Source of the DNA: Lacrimispora sphenoides JCM 1415
Lineage (GTDB): Bacteria; Bacillota; Clostridia; Lachnospirales; Lachnospiraceae
Assembly (NCBI RefSeq): GCF_900105615.1
Contig: NZ_LT630003.1
Location: forward strand, 1,612,001-1,676,000
Reading direction: 5' to 3'
Length of the DNA stretch: 64,000 nt
A program made the position numbers and the translations under genes. Under the pieces are notes generated by a model. The model ran no database searches. It was not told the DNA's origin and saw nothing but the letters and a program-made list of their open reading frames with translations. Below are positions 27,512 to 36,406 of the stretch, piece after piece; position 1 is the first letter of the stretch; each line of letters opens with the position of its first letter.

Positions 27512-28795
27512 ATGTTTGCCGATAGAGCAAAAATATTTATAAGATCCGGAAAAGGCGGTGACGGTCATGTCAGTTTCCGGAGGGAACTTTATGTTCCGTG
27601 CGGCGGTCCTGACGGCGGTGACGGCGGCCGCGGCGGTGATATTATATTTGAAGTAGATGAAGGCCTTAACACATTAAGTGATTTCCGGCAAATTCACAAA
27701 TATACCGCCCAGGACGGGGAATCAGGCGGAAAACGCCGATGCCATGGAAAAGACGGCGGAAACTTAGTGATCAAGGTTCCGGAAGGCACGGTGCTCAAGG
27801 ATTTTGAGTCCGGAAAAGTTATTGCCGATATGTCCGGCGAAAATCGCAGGGAAGTTATATTAAAAGGCGGAAAAGGCGGACAGGGGAATATGCATTATGC
27901 AACTCCTACCATGCAGGCCCCCAAGTATGCCCAGCCTGGACAGGCTTGCCAGGAACTTTGGGTACAGCTTGAATTAAAGGTGATTGCGGATGTAGGCCTG
28001 GTTGGTTTTCCAAACGTAGGAAAATCCACCCTTCTTTCCAGAGTCAGCAATGCAAGGCCTAAAATAGCCAATTACCATTTTACAACCTTAAACCCACATT
28101 TGGGCGTTGTAGATATGGATGGGGGAAAGGGCTTTGTTATGGCTGACATTCCAGGGCTTATTGAGGGCGCTTCTGAGGGTGTTGGATTAGGACATGATTT
28201 TCTCCGCCATATTGAACGGACAAGAGTCCTGGTTCATGTGGTGGATGCCGCATCTACAGAAGGAAGAGATCCCATTGCGGATATCCATGCCATTAATAAA
28301 GAGCTGGAGGCTTATAATCCGGAGTTGATGGAACGTCCTCAGATCATTGCGGCCAATAAGACTGATGCGATCTATGATGACGGTGAAGATCCGGTTGAAA
28401 AGCTTAAGGCTGAATTTGAGCCTCAGGGTGTTAAGGTTTATCCTATATCCGCAGTAAGCGGCAAGGGCGTAAAAGAATTGTTATATGCTATTTATGAACT
28501 GCTTCAGACCGTGAATTTAAGTCCGATTATATTTGAAAAGGAATTCGATGTTAAGAGCCTGCGTGATGCACTCCTTCCATATTCTGTAGAAGTAACAGAA
28601 GATGGAGTTTACGTGGTAGAAGGTCCCCGCATTGAAAAGATGTTAGGCTATACGAATCTGGAATCAGAAAAAGGCTTTACCTTCTTCCAGAAATTCTTAA
28701 AAGAAAACGGAATTTTAGATGAGCTGGAACAGGCGGGAATTGAAGAAGGAGATACGGTCCGCATGTATGGTCTTGAATTTGACTATTACAAATAG
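27512..28795 (+). CDS. obgE: Obg family GTPase
   Basis: 427-residue ribosome-assembly and stress GTPase. The glycine-rich Obg fold is N-terminal (GGDGHVSFRRELYVPCGGPDGG). The G domain follows: GFPNVGKSTLL, FTTLNPHLG, DIPGLIEGASEG, and NKTD. A C-terminal OCT domain of about 75 residues (FDVKSLRDALLPYSVEVTEDG) ends the protein. It heads the obgE-yhbY-nadD-yqeK-rsfS run, a common Firmicutes arrangement. Confidence 0.97.
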   Translation: MFADRAKIFIRSGKGGDGHVSFRRELYVPCGGPDGGDGGRGGDIIFEVDEGLNTLSDFRQIHKYTAQDGESGGKRRCHGKDGGNLVIKVPEGTVLKDFESGKVIADMSGENRREVILKGGKGGQGNMHYATPTMQAPKYAQPGQACQELWVQLELKVIADVGLVGFPNVGKSTLLSRVSNARPKIANYHFTTLNPHLGVVDMDGGKGFVMADIPGLIEGASEGVGLGHDFLRHIERTRVLVHVVDAASTEGRDPIADIHAINKELEAYNPELMERPQIIAANKTDAIYDDGEDPVEKLKAEFEPQGVKVYPISAVSGKGVKELLYAIYELLQTVNLSPIIFEKEFDVKSLRDALLPYSVEVTEDGVYVVEGPRIEKMLGYTNLESEKGFTFFQKFLKENGILDELEQAGIEEGDTVRMYGLEFDYYK

Positions 28796-28809
28796 CAGAG
28801 GAGAATAAT

Positions 28810-29106
28810 ATGACAAGTAAGCAGAGATCCTATTTAAAGGGATTGGCGATGAATATAGATCCTATCTTCCAGATTGGAAAGTCCAGCCTCACACCTGAGA
28901 TCACCAATGGAGTTGCAGAGGCACTGGAAGCCAGAGAGTTAATAAAGATTACGGTACTAAAGAATTGCCTGGATGATGGAAGCAGTATTGCTGCAGTATT
29001 ATCAGAGAGAACTCACTCCGAGGTCGTTCAGGTGATCGGAAGAAAGATTATCCTTTATAAGCAGGCGAAAGAGGAAAATAAGAGGAAGATTGTGCTTCCA
29101 AAATAA
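28810..29106 (+). CDS. yhbY: YhbY-type RNA-binding protein (CRM domain)
   Basis: 98-residue CRM-domain protein that associates with pre-50S particles. Begins MTSKQRSYLKGLAMNIDPIFQIGKSSLT, a close match to the family pattern with the GxxG-like loop, and continues LEARELIKITVLKN. It lies between obgE and nadD as in many Firmicutes. Confidence 0.95.
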   Translation: MTSKQRSYLKGLAMNIDPIFQIGKSSLTPEITNGVAEALEARELIKITVLKNCLDDGSSIAAVLSERTHSEVVQVIGRKIILYKQAKEENKRKIVLPK

Positions 29107-29141
29107 TCCTGTTTCATTTTTGGGTCAGGGAGTCAAAGATT

Positions 29142-29759
29142 ATGGGTAGAATAGGCATTATGGGCGGTACGTTTGATCCAATCCACAATGGACATTTAAT
29201 GATTGGCGGGCAGGCATATAAGGAATATGGCTTAAAAGAAGTCTGGTATATGCCTTCCGGACATCCGCCTCATAAAAAGAATCGTAATGTGTCAGATCCG
29301 GCTACCCGTCTTGCCATGACAGAACTTGCCGTGAAAGATCATGAAGGCTTTGTCTGTTCGGATTTTGAAGTAAGGCGAACCGGAAACACGTATACGGCGC
29401 AGACGTTAAGATTGCTGCGCGAAGAATACCCGGAGCATTCCTTTTATTTCATCATTGGAGCTGATTCTTTATATGAGATTGAGAATTGGTATGAGCCGGA
29501 CCAGGTGTTGGCTCAGGCAGTCATATTGGCTGCCCGGCGGGAATATGAGGAAGCGGACCGTTCCATGGACAAGCAGATCGCTTATCTGGCCTCTAAGTAT
29601 GGCGCGGATATACGCACACTTCACTGCGGGGAAATGGATATCTCTTCTGCAGAGTTACGCCGCATGATTGCCAGGGGGCAGTCTATATCAGACTATGTAT
29701 CGCGGGAGGTCATCGAATTTATCGAAGCCCACGGTTTATATCAGGAGTTGGAACCATGA
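29142..29759 (+). CDS. nadD: Nicotinate-nucleotide adenylyltransferase
   Basis: 205-residue enzyme that transfers AMP to nicotinate mononucleotide in NAD synthesis. The nucleotidyltransferase motif GGTFDPIHNGHL is at the N terminus, the PSGHPPHKK substrate loop follows, and the C-terminal ISSAELRRMI matches the ISSTxIR motif with one change. The stop overlaps the yqeK start by four bases. Confidence 0.96.
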   Translation: MGRIGIMGGTFDPIHNGHLMIGGQAYKEYGLKEVWYMPSGHPPHKKNRNVSDPATRLAMTELAVKDHEGFVCSDFEVRRTGNTYTAQTLRLLREEYPEHSFYFIIGADSLYEIENWYEPDQVLAQAVILAARREYEEADRSMDKQIAYLASKYGADIRTLHCGEMDISSAELRRMIARGQSISDYVSREVIEFIEAHGLYQELEP

Positions 29760-30352
29760 AAGATCTGATCTTAGAGTTGAGAAATGATTTAAAGGGGAGA
29801 TTAACTCCTTCCAGGTTTGAGCATACGATCAGTGTATCATTTATTTGCACCGCATTGGCTATGCGCTATGGATGTGATTTAAATAAAGCGGAGCTGGCCG
29901 GCCTGCTTCATGATTGTGCTAAGCCTTATGGAGATGAAGATATTATCAGAAAATGCAGGAAACAAGATCTTCCATTAACTGATGACGAACTGGGGGCCCC
30001 GGTCGTGCTCCATGCGAAATATGGGGCATGGCTTGCAGAGCATAAATACCGTATCAATGACGAAGAGATCATAAACGCGATCCGATGGCATACCACCGGC
30101 AGAGCGGAGATGTCTATACTGGAAAAAATCGTTTTTACGGCGGATTATATTGAACCCAGACGTGACAGAGCGGTGAATCTGGCTCTTGTGCGGTCTGTAG
30201 CATTTGTGGACTTAGATGAGTGTGTTTATCAGATCCTTAAGGAAACCTTGGATTATCTGGAAGGAAGAGGCAGTTTTGTGGACTCTATGTCAAAGCAGGC
30301 ATATGCTTATTATAAGCAGGTTCACGAAGAAAAGAAGGGAGAACAAGGATGA
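29756..30352 (+). CDS. yqeK: YqeK family HD-domain diadenosine tetraphosphate hydrolase
   Basis: 198-residue HD-domain phosphohydrolase; YqeK proteins split Ap4A symmetrically into two ADP. Metal-binding residues appear as FEHT, LLHDCAK (HD pair), VLHAKYG and IRWHTTG, with the fifth ligand in TADYIEP. It is coupled to nadD and rsfS by ATGA overlaps. Confidence 0.94.
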   Translation: MKDLILELRNDLKGRLTPSRFEHTISVSFICTALAMRYGCDLNKAELAGLLHDCAKPYGDEDIIRKCRKQDLPLTDDELGAPVVLHAKYGAWLAEHKYRINDEEIINAIRWHTTGRAEMSILEKIVFTADYIEPRRDRAVNLALVRSVAFVDLDECVYQILKETLDYLEGRGSFVDSMSKQAYAYYKQVHEEKKGEQG

Positions 30353-30711
30353 ATCAGTCAGTTGAGATGGTAAAAACCGCTTATGCGGCTTTATCAGATA
30401 AAAAAGGAGAAGATATCAGAATTATTGATATCTGCAAAGTATCCGTAATGGCAGATTATTTTATTATTGCCAGCGGTAACAATGCAAATCAGGTACAGGC
30501 TATGGTTGACAATGTAGAGGAAGAACTTGGAAAAAAGGGATTTGTCTGCAAACAGATAGAAGGCTATCAGTCTGCTAACTGGATACTCATGGATTACGGT
30601 GATATCATTGTCCATGTATTTGATCGTGAAAATCGTTTGTTCTATGATCTGGAAAGAATCTGGAGAGATGGAAAGAAAATTGAGGCTGACGAATTGGAAG
30701 CTTTAGCATAA
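30349..30711 (+). CDS. rsfS: Ribosome silencing factor
   Basis: 120-residue RsfS/Iojap protein that binds L14 and blocks subunit joining when nutrients run low. Hallmarks: DIRIIDICKVSVMADYFIIASGNN, the EGYQSANWILMDYGDIIVHVF strand, and the C-terminal YDLERIW. Last gene of the cluster; a terminator begins about 20 bp later. Confidence 0.96.
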   Translation: MNQSVEMVKTAYAALSDKKGEDIRIIDICKVSVMADYFIIASGNNANQVQAMVDNVEEELGKKGFVCKQIEGYQSANWILMDYGDIIVHVFDRENRLFYDLERIWRDGKKIEADELEALA

Positions 30712-30730
30712 GAACGGAATTTAATTAGGT

Positions 30731-30766
30731 AAAACGGCTTAACAGAATCTGTGAGCCGTTTTTTTT
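30731..30766 (+). terminator. Rho-independent terminator after rsfS
   Basis: AAAACGGCTTAACAG pairs with CTGTGAGCCGTTTT, 3-base loop, followed by eight Ts. Confidence 0.88.
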
Positions 30767-30986
30767 ATTACAGTTTTCATTGCAGCTCTAAAGAAGTGTG
30801 AAATTGCTAATATTTATGCTAAATCAGTTTTGTCTTATTTTATGTTTTATTTTATGTCTTGTTACAAGTCTTGTAATGATTGGATTGATGAATGTAATTG
30901 ATTAATCAATATTTTAGTCAGCCAAAGGTTTACATAAAAACATTATGTAAACCTTTGGCTGGAATCACGTTTCTCAAATAAAAATA

Positions 30987-31607
30987 TCAATGTATTCCCA
31001 AACGGAACAAACCGATTACCTTGCCCAGGATCTCTACATTGTCTACAATAATCGGATCCATGGAATCATTCTCTGGCTGCAGGCGGTAATGTCCTTTTTC
31101 TTTAAAAAACCGTTTTACAGTTGCGGAATCATCCACCAATGCCACCACAATTTCTCCGTTATGGGCTGTCGGGCAGTGTTCAACAATAATCTGATCACCC
31201 TCAAGTATGCCTGCATTGATCATGCTGTTTCCCTTAACTTTTAACATGAAGGTCTCGGCGTTTGGGAGAATATCAGCTGGTATGGGATAATAATTCTCAA
31301 TGTTTTCCTCAGCATAAAGAGGCTGTCCGGCCGCTACGGTACCAAGAAGCGGAACGTTTACAACTTCCCTGCGTGTCAGCTGAAAGCAATCGTCTATGAT
31401 CTCAATGGTTCTGGGCTTGGTTGGGTCTCTTCTTATGTATCCTTTTTCTTCAAGCGTCTCCAGGTGAGAGTGTACGGATGATGTTGATTTTAAACAGACC
31501 GCTTCGCAAATTTCCCTGACTGCCGGTGGATAACCCTTCTTTAAAATTGTTTCTTTTATATATTCCAAAATTTCTTTCTGTTTTGGGGTAATTCTCTCTT
31601 GCGCCAT
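30987..31607 (-). CDS. lexA: LexA repressor
   Basis: 206-residue SOS repressor and self-cleaving S24 protease. N-terminal winged helix (KQKEILEYIKETILKKGYPPAVREI). The autocleavage Ala-Gly bond is in GTVAAGQPLYA, the catalytic Ser in VKGNSMINAGI, and the catalytic Lys in DDSATVKRFF. The start at 31607 follows GGAGG. It is divergent from the yneA-like gene, and SOS boxes in the shared region indicate autoregulation. Confidence 0.97.
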   Translation of the reverse strand: MAQERITPKQKEILEYIKETILKKGYPPAVREICEAVCLKSTSSVHSHLETLEEKGYIRRDPTKPRTIEIIDDCFQLTRREVVNVPLLGTVAAGQPLYAEENIENYYPIPADILPNAETFMLKVKGNSMINAGILEGDQIIVEHCPTAHNGEIVVALVDDSATVKRFFKEKGHYRLQPENDSMDPIIVDNVEILGKVIGLFRLGIH

Positions 31608-31646
31608 AATACGGCCTCCTCAATCCTTATTCATTAAGACTATAGT

Positions 31647-31658
31647 AACATATGTTCG
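31647..31658. promoter_or_regulatory. SOS box (LexA site) 1
   Basis: AACATATGTTCG, 11 of 12 matches to the inverted-repeat consensus CGAACATATGTTCG core. It lies closest to lexA. Confidence 0.8.
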
Positions 31659-31669
31659 ATAAAAATGCA

Positions 31670-31681
31670 AACCTTTGTTCG
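31670..31681. promoter_or_regulatory. SOS box (LexA site) 2
   Basis: AACCTTTGTTCG, a weaker match to the same consensus, 23 bp from box 1. Confidence 0.55.
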
Positions 31682-31698
31682 AAAAAATGCAAAATCAA

Positions 31699-31728
31699 TT
31701 GACAAACATATGTTCGCAGTGATATGAT
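31699..31728 (+). promoter_or_regulatory. SOS-controlled promoter with LexA site 3
   Basis: TTGACA (31699-31704), 18-base spacer, TATGAT (31723-31728). The SOS box AACATATGTTCG (31705-31716) fills the spacer, so LexA binding would block the promoter directly. Confidence 0.8.
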
Positions 31729-31741
31729 AATGACAGAAAAA

Positions 31742-31753
31742 GAACCTATGTTC
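31742..31753. promoter_or_regulatory. SOS box (LexA site) 4
   Basis: GAACCTATGTTC, an almost perfect palindrome, just downstream of the expected transcription start of the yneA-like gene. Confidence 0.75.
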
Positions 31754-31784
31754 TGTTTGGGATTGTTTTAAAGGAGGTATGCAT

Positions 31785-32093
31785 ATGATGAAGCAATTAA
31801 TTGCACTATCATTGGTCGTTTTACTTGGTTCTCATTTTTTTGGCAATTCTTTAATGAATGCCCTTGCCGGAGAGACGGAAATTCCGGCATTGGAGAAGTA
31901 TTATACAAGCATTGAGATCCAAAAAGGGGACAGCTTATGGAGCATTGCCGGAACGTATCTGGAGAACAGCGGTATGACCACTGCCCAATATGTAAAAGAA
32001 TTAAAGAATATTAACGGATTAAAAGAAGATACCATACACAGCGGACAGTATCTGACTGTCGTATACTTTGCATCTGATTCAAGAGTGAGATAA
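31785..32093 (+). CDS. yneA: LysM-domain cell division suppressor (YneA-like)
   Basis: About 102 residues. An N-terminal hydrophobic anchor (LIALSLVVLLGSHFFG) is followed by a LysM domain (IQKGDSLWSIAGTYLENSG ... GLKEDTIHSGQYLTVVYF). YneA of Bacillus has the same layout, lies next to lexA and halts division during DNA damage. Four SOS boxes in the intergenic region support this role. AAGGAGG at 31771-31777 favours ATG 31785 over 31779. Sequence similarity to YneA itself is limited, so the symbol rests on layout and context. Confidence 0.8.
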   Translation: MMKQLIALSLVVLLGSHFFGNSLMNALAGETEIPALEKYYTSIEIQKGDSLWSIAGTYLENSGMTTAQYVKELKNINGLKEDTIHSGQYLTVVYFASDSRVR

Positions 32094-32243
32094 ATAGAAA
32101 AACCAGACTGCCGCTATTTTTAAATCCATTGATTTTATTGGAATTATATCTTAGAATAATAGAAGGGGCGTCTCTTAAAGAGGCGTTAAACAGGTATTAT
32201 TAGGTTCAGAATTATTCTTATAGTCAAAGGATTAAAAATAATT

Positions 32244-34193
32244 ATGAAGATAACTTTTGGAATATTAGCCCATGTAGATGCTGGAAAAACCACCTTTTCG
32301 GAGCAGGTTTTATATAGAGAAGGGGTAATCAGGGCTCTGGGCCGTGTAGATGCTAAAAACGCATGTATGGATCATGATATTATCGAAAGGGCGAGGGGAA
32401 TAACCATATTTTCGGATATGGCCTGCTTTACCCATGACGATAATACCTATTATCTGATTGATACGCCTGGCCATACAGACTTTTCTGGTGAGATGGAACG
32501 GGCCCTGGAGGTAATGGACTATGCAGTTCTTATGATTAACGGTACGGACGGTATTCAGGGACACACAGAGGCCATCTGGAACCTGCTGGAGCGTTATCAT
32601 ATTCCTGTTTTTTTATTCATTAATAAACTTGATGTAATCTCTGCATCTTATGAAAGGGTTTTAACTGAGATTCGAGAGCGTTTTTCCGGTAATATCCTGG
32701 ATTTTCAAGACATTACCCTTAAGAAGGGAAATGAGGTTGCCCTGACAGACGATTTCATTGAGAATGTATCTGAATGGGATGAAACATTACTGGATAAATG
32801 GTTGAATGGAAGTATTACTTTTGAAGATTTAAGGCCTGCCGTAGTTTCTCAGATTAAAAACCGGAAGCTATTCCCCTGTTTTGGCGGCAGCGCTTTAAAC
32901 GGAGAGGGGATAGAAGCATTTTTTAATATCTTTTATAATTATTCAGAAACTTCCTATCCGGTATCAGTTCCATTTAGAGGGAGAGTGTTTAAGATCCGTT
33001 ATGACGGGCATGGAGAGCGAATGACGTATATGAAGATATTAAGCGGCATTCTCAATGTCCGGGATTCCTTATCAACGGATGAGAAGGTTCATCAGATAAG
33101 GATATTTCAGGGAGAACGTTTTACGGCGCTTCAGACGGCCTCTGCAGGAGATGTGGTGGCTGTTACCGGGCTTCGGACTACCAGGGCAGGCCAGGGGCTT
33201 GGGGAGTGCTATGATACGGTAGTTCCGACACTTCAACCAACCCTACAGGCAAGAGTTCTGTACTCGTCTGAGATACCCGACCGGGCAATCTTACAGATGT
33301 TTCACATATTAGAGGAAGAAGAGCCTGGGCTAAGTGTGGTATGGGAAGAGTCTTTGCGGCAGTTAAAAGTGAATATCATGGGTAAAATTCAGCTTGAGGT
33401 TCTGGAACAGGTTGTGTTAGAAAGGTTTCAGACAAAGATAACCTTTGGGCAGCCAGAGATCATCTATATGGAAACCGTAGAGGAACCGGTAACAGGATAT
33501 GGACATTTTGAACCTCTTCGCCATTATGCAGAAGTAGCATTAAGGTTAGAGCCCGGTGAGAGAGGGAAGGGGATTACATTTGAGAGTCAATGTCATGTAG
33601 ACAGGCTTGGGATCAATTATCAGAATCTGGTACGTACCCATGTGTTTGAAACCATTCATAAAGGAGTTTTAACCGGATTAGAACTGACGGATATTAAGGT
33701 TATCCTGGTTGATGGGATTTCTCATATTAAGCATACTGAGGGCGGGGATTTCCGTGAGGCAGTATATCGAGCGATTCGCCAGGGTCTTATGAAGGCCCAT
33801 AATCTAATACTGGAGCCTTATTACAGCTTTACGATCTTAATTCCAGATCCACTAGCTGGAAGGGTATTAAATGACATCACAAAATATTCCGGCCGGTTTG
33901 AAGCTCCGGTTCCGGATGGAAGAGGAAAAACTGTAATAAGAGGTCAGGGTCCTGTTGCTTCATTTATGAATTACGGGGAAGAGCTGATGATAATGTCCGG
34001 AGGCAAGGGAAATATATCTATGGTGTTTTCTCATTATGATAGATGTCATAATGAAACCCAGGTTATTGATCATTATCAATATAACCCAAATGAGGATATT
34101 AATAATCCTTCTTGTTCTGTATTCTGCCAAAAGGGAACTTCGTTTGTAGTTAATTGGGATCATGCAGAAGAATATATGCATACTCTTAAGTAA
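32244..34193 (+). CDS. Tet(M)-like ribosomal protection GTPase
   Basis: 649-residue EF-G-like translation GTPase of the tetracycline ribosomal-protection family. G motifs: GILAHVDAGKTTFSE, RGITIF, DTPGHTDF, INKLD. All later EF-G domains are present, and the length equals Tet(M)-type proteins rather than EF-G. The N terminus diverges from classical Tet(M) at many positions, and no mobile-element genes adjoin it, so it may be an intrinsic, possibly housekeeping, relative. A hairpin (CGTCTCT / AGAGGCG near 32170-32186) lies in the 150-base leader; no leader peptide is evident. Confidence 0.85.
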   Translation: MKITFGILAHVDAGKTTFSEQVLYREGVIRALGRVDAKNACMDHDIIERARGITIFSDMACFTHDDNTYYLIDTPGHTDFSGEMERALEVMDYAVLMINGTDGIQGHTEAIWNLLERYHIPVFLFINKLDVISASYERVLTEIRERFSGNILDFQDITLKKGNEVALTDDFIENVSEWDETLLDKWLNGSITFEDLRPAVVSQIKNRKLFPCFGGSALNGEGIEAFFNIFYNYSETSYPVSVPFRGRVFKIRYDGHGERMTYMKILSGILNVRDSLSTDEKVHQIRIFQGERFTALQTASAGDVVAVTGLRTTRAGQGLGECYDTVVPTLQPTLQARVLYSSEIPDRAILQMFHILEEEEPGLSVVWEESLRQLKVNIMGKIQLEVLEQVVLERFQTKITFGQPEIIYMETVEEPVTGYGHFEPLRHYAEVALRLEPGERGKGITFESQCHVDRLGINYQNLVRTHVFETIHKGVLTGLELTDIKVILVDGISHIKHTEGGDFREAVYRAIRQGLMKAHNLILEPYYSFTILIPDPLAGRVLNDITKYSGRFEAPVPDGRGKTVIRGQGPVASFMNYGEELMIMSGGKGNISMVFSHYDRCHNETQVIDHYQYNPNEDINNPSCSVFCQKGTSFVVNWDHAEEYMHTLK

Positions 34194-34303
34194 TTGTTGC
34201 TTATTAATTTTATTCTTAGTTTGAGTTTATGGATTGATAAAGATTATGAAGTCTGAAAAAAGCCACATAAAGAAAAGCGGCAATAAATTGTTTGCTGCTT
34301 CAG

Positions 34304-34336
34304 GCTGTCAACATTCGATATGTTGATAGCTTTTTT
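34304..34336 (+). terminator. Rho-independent terminator after the Tet(M)-like gene
   Basis: GCTGTCAACAT (34304-34314) pairs with ATGTTGATAGC (34320-34330), followed by six Ts. Confidence 0.88.
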
Positions 34337-34363
34337 ATATCTTTCAATAACAACGAGCTATGT

Positions 34364-34369
34364 TATAAT
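34364..34369 (+). promoter_or_regulatory. Extended -10 promoter for the GNAT gene
   Basis: TATAAT preceded by TGT; the -35 is weak (TTTCAA at 34342). It lies 30 bp beyond the previous terminator. Confidence 0.5.
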
Positions 34370-34422
34370 GAACATTAGTAGGATAGGAAGAAAATAATTA
34401 ATAAGATCAAAGGAGATATTAT

Positions 34423-35001
34423 ATGATTACATATAAAAAGGTGGATAAGACATATTTCGCACAATATGACTTAATTCCTATGCGTGTTCATGTTTCCAGT
34501 TATTATAAAATAGATAAAATTAATCGTGGGTTAGATGGTATTAATCTTGTCGAAACCCCTATAGAACCATATTTAAAAGACTTTTGTACCGGCGAAGACG
34601 AAACTGTAATGTGCTGGGAAAGACAATGGGATATTTCAAAATGGGCTTTTTTTATGGCTTTTGATGGTGATAAGCCAATAGGAGCAGCAACTATTGTATC
34701 ACGAACAAAAGGAATAAATATGCTTTCAAATAGGGATGACCTTGCAGTATTATGGGATATTCGTGTGGCTGATGCATACAAGCAGCAAAAAGTTGGTCAA
34801 ACATTATTTGACATGGCTGCAAATTGGTGTCGCAGTCAAGGATTTGTACAGATGAAAATAGAATGTCAGAACAATAATGTTCCTGCCTGTAAATTTTATC
34901 ATAAGCAAGGAGCAACTCTTAGTGTGATTGATGAGTATGCGTATTATAATGAACCTGAATCTAGGCATGAGACTCAGTTTATTTGGTTATTAAATTTATA
35001 A
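34423..35001 (+). CDS. GNAT acetyltransferase, streptothricin acetyltransferase-like
   Basis: 192-residue GNAT enzyme that should acetylate a small amine using acetyl-CoA. The region LAVLWDIRVADAYKQQKVGQTLFDMAANW (acetyl-CoA loop, here QQKVGQ instead of the usual RGxGxG) and the following MKIECQNNNVPACKFYHKQGA closely resemble SatA/Sat-type streptothricin N-acetyltransferases. The acetyl-CoA loop lacks the first canonical glycine. Resistance is an inference from family; it has its own promoter. Confidence 0.82.
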   Translation: MITYKKVDKTYFAQYDLIPMRVHVSSYYKIDKINRGLDGINLVETPIEPYLKDFCTGEDETVMCWERQWDISKWAFFMAFDGDKPIGAATIVSRTKGINMLSNRDDLAVLWDIRVADAYKQQKVGQTLFDMAANWCRSQGFVQMKIECQNNNVPACKFYHKQGATLSVIDEYAYYNEPESRHETQFIWLLNL

Positions 35002-35044
35002 ATAATCCTAAACAGTATTATACCATCTTTGCCTTATGTTCTGT

Positions 35045-35073
35045 TTGTTAAAACAGAAGATGCATTGTATAAT
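35045..35073 (+). promoter_or_regulatory. Sigma-A type promoter for the P-loop ATPase gene
   Basis: TTGTTA (35045-35050), 17-base spacer, TATAAT (35068-35073). Confidence 0.7.
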
Positions 35074-35110
35074 AAGTTTAATATGATATTATGACGGGGG
35101 AAGAGTACAT

Positions 35111-36406
35111 ATGGTCAAATTAGAAGAAGTCTTTGGAGTCAGTAGAAAACCTGTGCTAAGCTATATTGAACGCCAGGAAGTTGATGGCGCATTTGAGAAC
35201 GCATTAAGATCGGATAAACAAATAATAGTTTATGGTGCATCAAAACAAGGAAAAACTGCTTTGGTCAGTAAATATTTGCCATATGGCGAATGCTTAGCTG
35301 TTAGCTGCAGTCCTAAAAGTCAAGTTTCAGATATTTATAAATCGATTCTTAGAAAGCTTGGTATCGAAATATTAACCGATAAGCAGAAGAGTAAGAGCGG
35401 AGATGTTGAAATTGGAGCTGTAGCAAAAATTAAATCAAAATTACCATTTTTAGCAGCTGCGGAGGTCGAAGGGTCTGCAAAAGTTAATGCATCAGCTGAA
35501 CAGCAGCTTAATTATCGATCAATAGAGTTTAACCTGGAGCTGCCGCAAGACATTTTTGACTTGTATAAACAAGCTAATTCTGATAAATTTGTAATACTTG
35601 AAAATTTTCATTATCTTTCTAGTGATGTTCAAAAGCAATTAGCGTTTGATTTGCGCACTTTTCAAGAGCTAGGATTAAGATTTATAATTTTAGGTGTATG
35701 GAAAGAGAAAAACAGGCTTATTCAATTTAATGGTGATTTACAAGATAGGATTGCAGAAATACCTGTTGAGCCGTGGGATAACACAGAATTTATTAGCGTG
35801 GCAAAAAAGGGAGCAGAAGAGCTTAATGTTGAAATTTCAGATGAAATATTACTAAGACTCTGCGAGGAATCGATGGGAAGCATAGGAGTTGTTCAGGAGT
35901 TATTAAAACTATTATGCTTGGAAAATGGTATATTACAAAAGCAAGGACTTAGAAAACATATTGTTGACCAGATAACTCTTGATCATGCTATTACAGCAAA
36001 ATGTGATGATTATTCTTCAAGACATGTTCGTGCACTGGAAGATATTGCGAAAGGGCAGAGTGATGTGAAAGATAAGGAGAAAAAGCCTCTTTTCTTGCCA
36101 TACTACTTTGTTATTGCAATTTTAAGTATGGATTTTTCAACTATATTAATGGGTGTGCCACGTAAAAAGATAGAAGAAATAATTAAAAGCCGTCATCACA
36201 GAAGTGCCGATATAAGGCCAAGTGATATTGGGTATCTATTGAGTAGTTTGGCAAAATTGCAAACAGCGAAGAAAATTCAGCCACCATTATTTGATTATGA
36301 TATTTCTCAACGTACTATTAATATAATTGATTCAACATTTTATTTCTTTTTAAAACACTGTGATAGAGGGGAAATAATAGAAAATATTGAAAATCCATTA
36401 GAATAA
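35111..36406 (+). CDS. P-loop ATPase (AAA/STAND-like), function unknown
   Basis: 431-residue protein. Walker A GASKQGKTALV near residue 43, Walker B KFVILENFHYL near residue 163, and an arginine-rich NTPase second half (LRFIILGVWKEKNRL, RIAEIPVEPWDNTEF). The C-terminal 130 residues are helical with no recognised domain. This pattern is common among prokaryotic ATPases found in accessory loci, including defence genes, but no nuclease or other effector is fused or adjacent. Monocistronic with its own promoter; codon use looks AT-rich compared with the genes before 34 kb. Confidence 0.7.
   Translation: MVKLEEVFGVSRKPVLSYIERQEVDGAFENALRSDKQIIVYGASKQGKTALVSKYLPYGECLAVSCSPKSQVSDIYKSILRKLGIEILTDKQKSKSGDVEIGAVAKIKSKLPFLAAAEVEGSAKVNASAEQQLNYRSIEFNLELPQDIFDLYKQANSDKFVILENFHYLSSDVQKQLAFDLRTFQELGLRFIILGVWKEKNRLIQFNGDLQDRIAEIPVEPWDNTEFISVAKKGAEELNVEISDEILLRLCEESMGSIGVVQELLKLLCLENGILQKQGLRKHIVDQITLDHAITAKCDDYSSRHVRALEDIAKGQSDVKDKEKKPLFLPYYFVIAILSMDFSTILMGVPRKKIEEIIKSRHHRSADIRPSDIGYLLSSLAKLQTAKKIQPPLFDYDISQRTINIIDSTFYFFLKHCDRGEIIENIENPLE

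Noticed and set aside
32244..34193. Tet(M)-like gene considered as recently acquired on a conjugative transposon
   Set aside because: No Tn916-type genes, leader peptide or integrase are adjacent, and base use resembles the surrounding chromosome.
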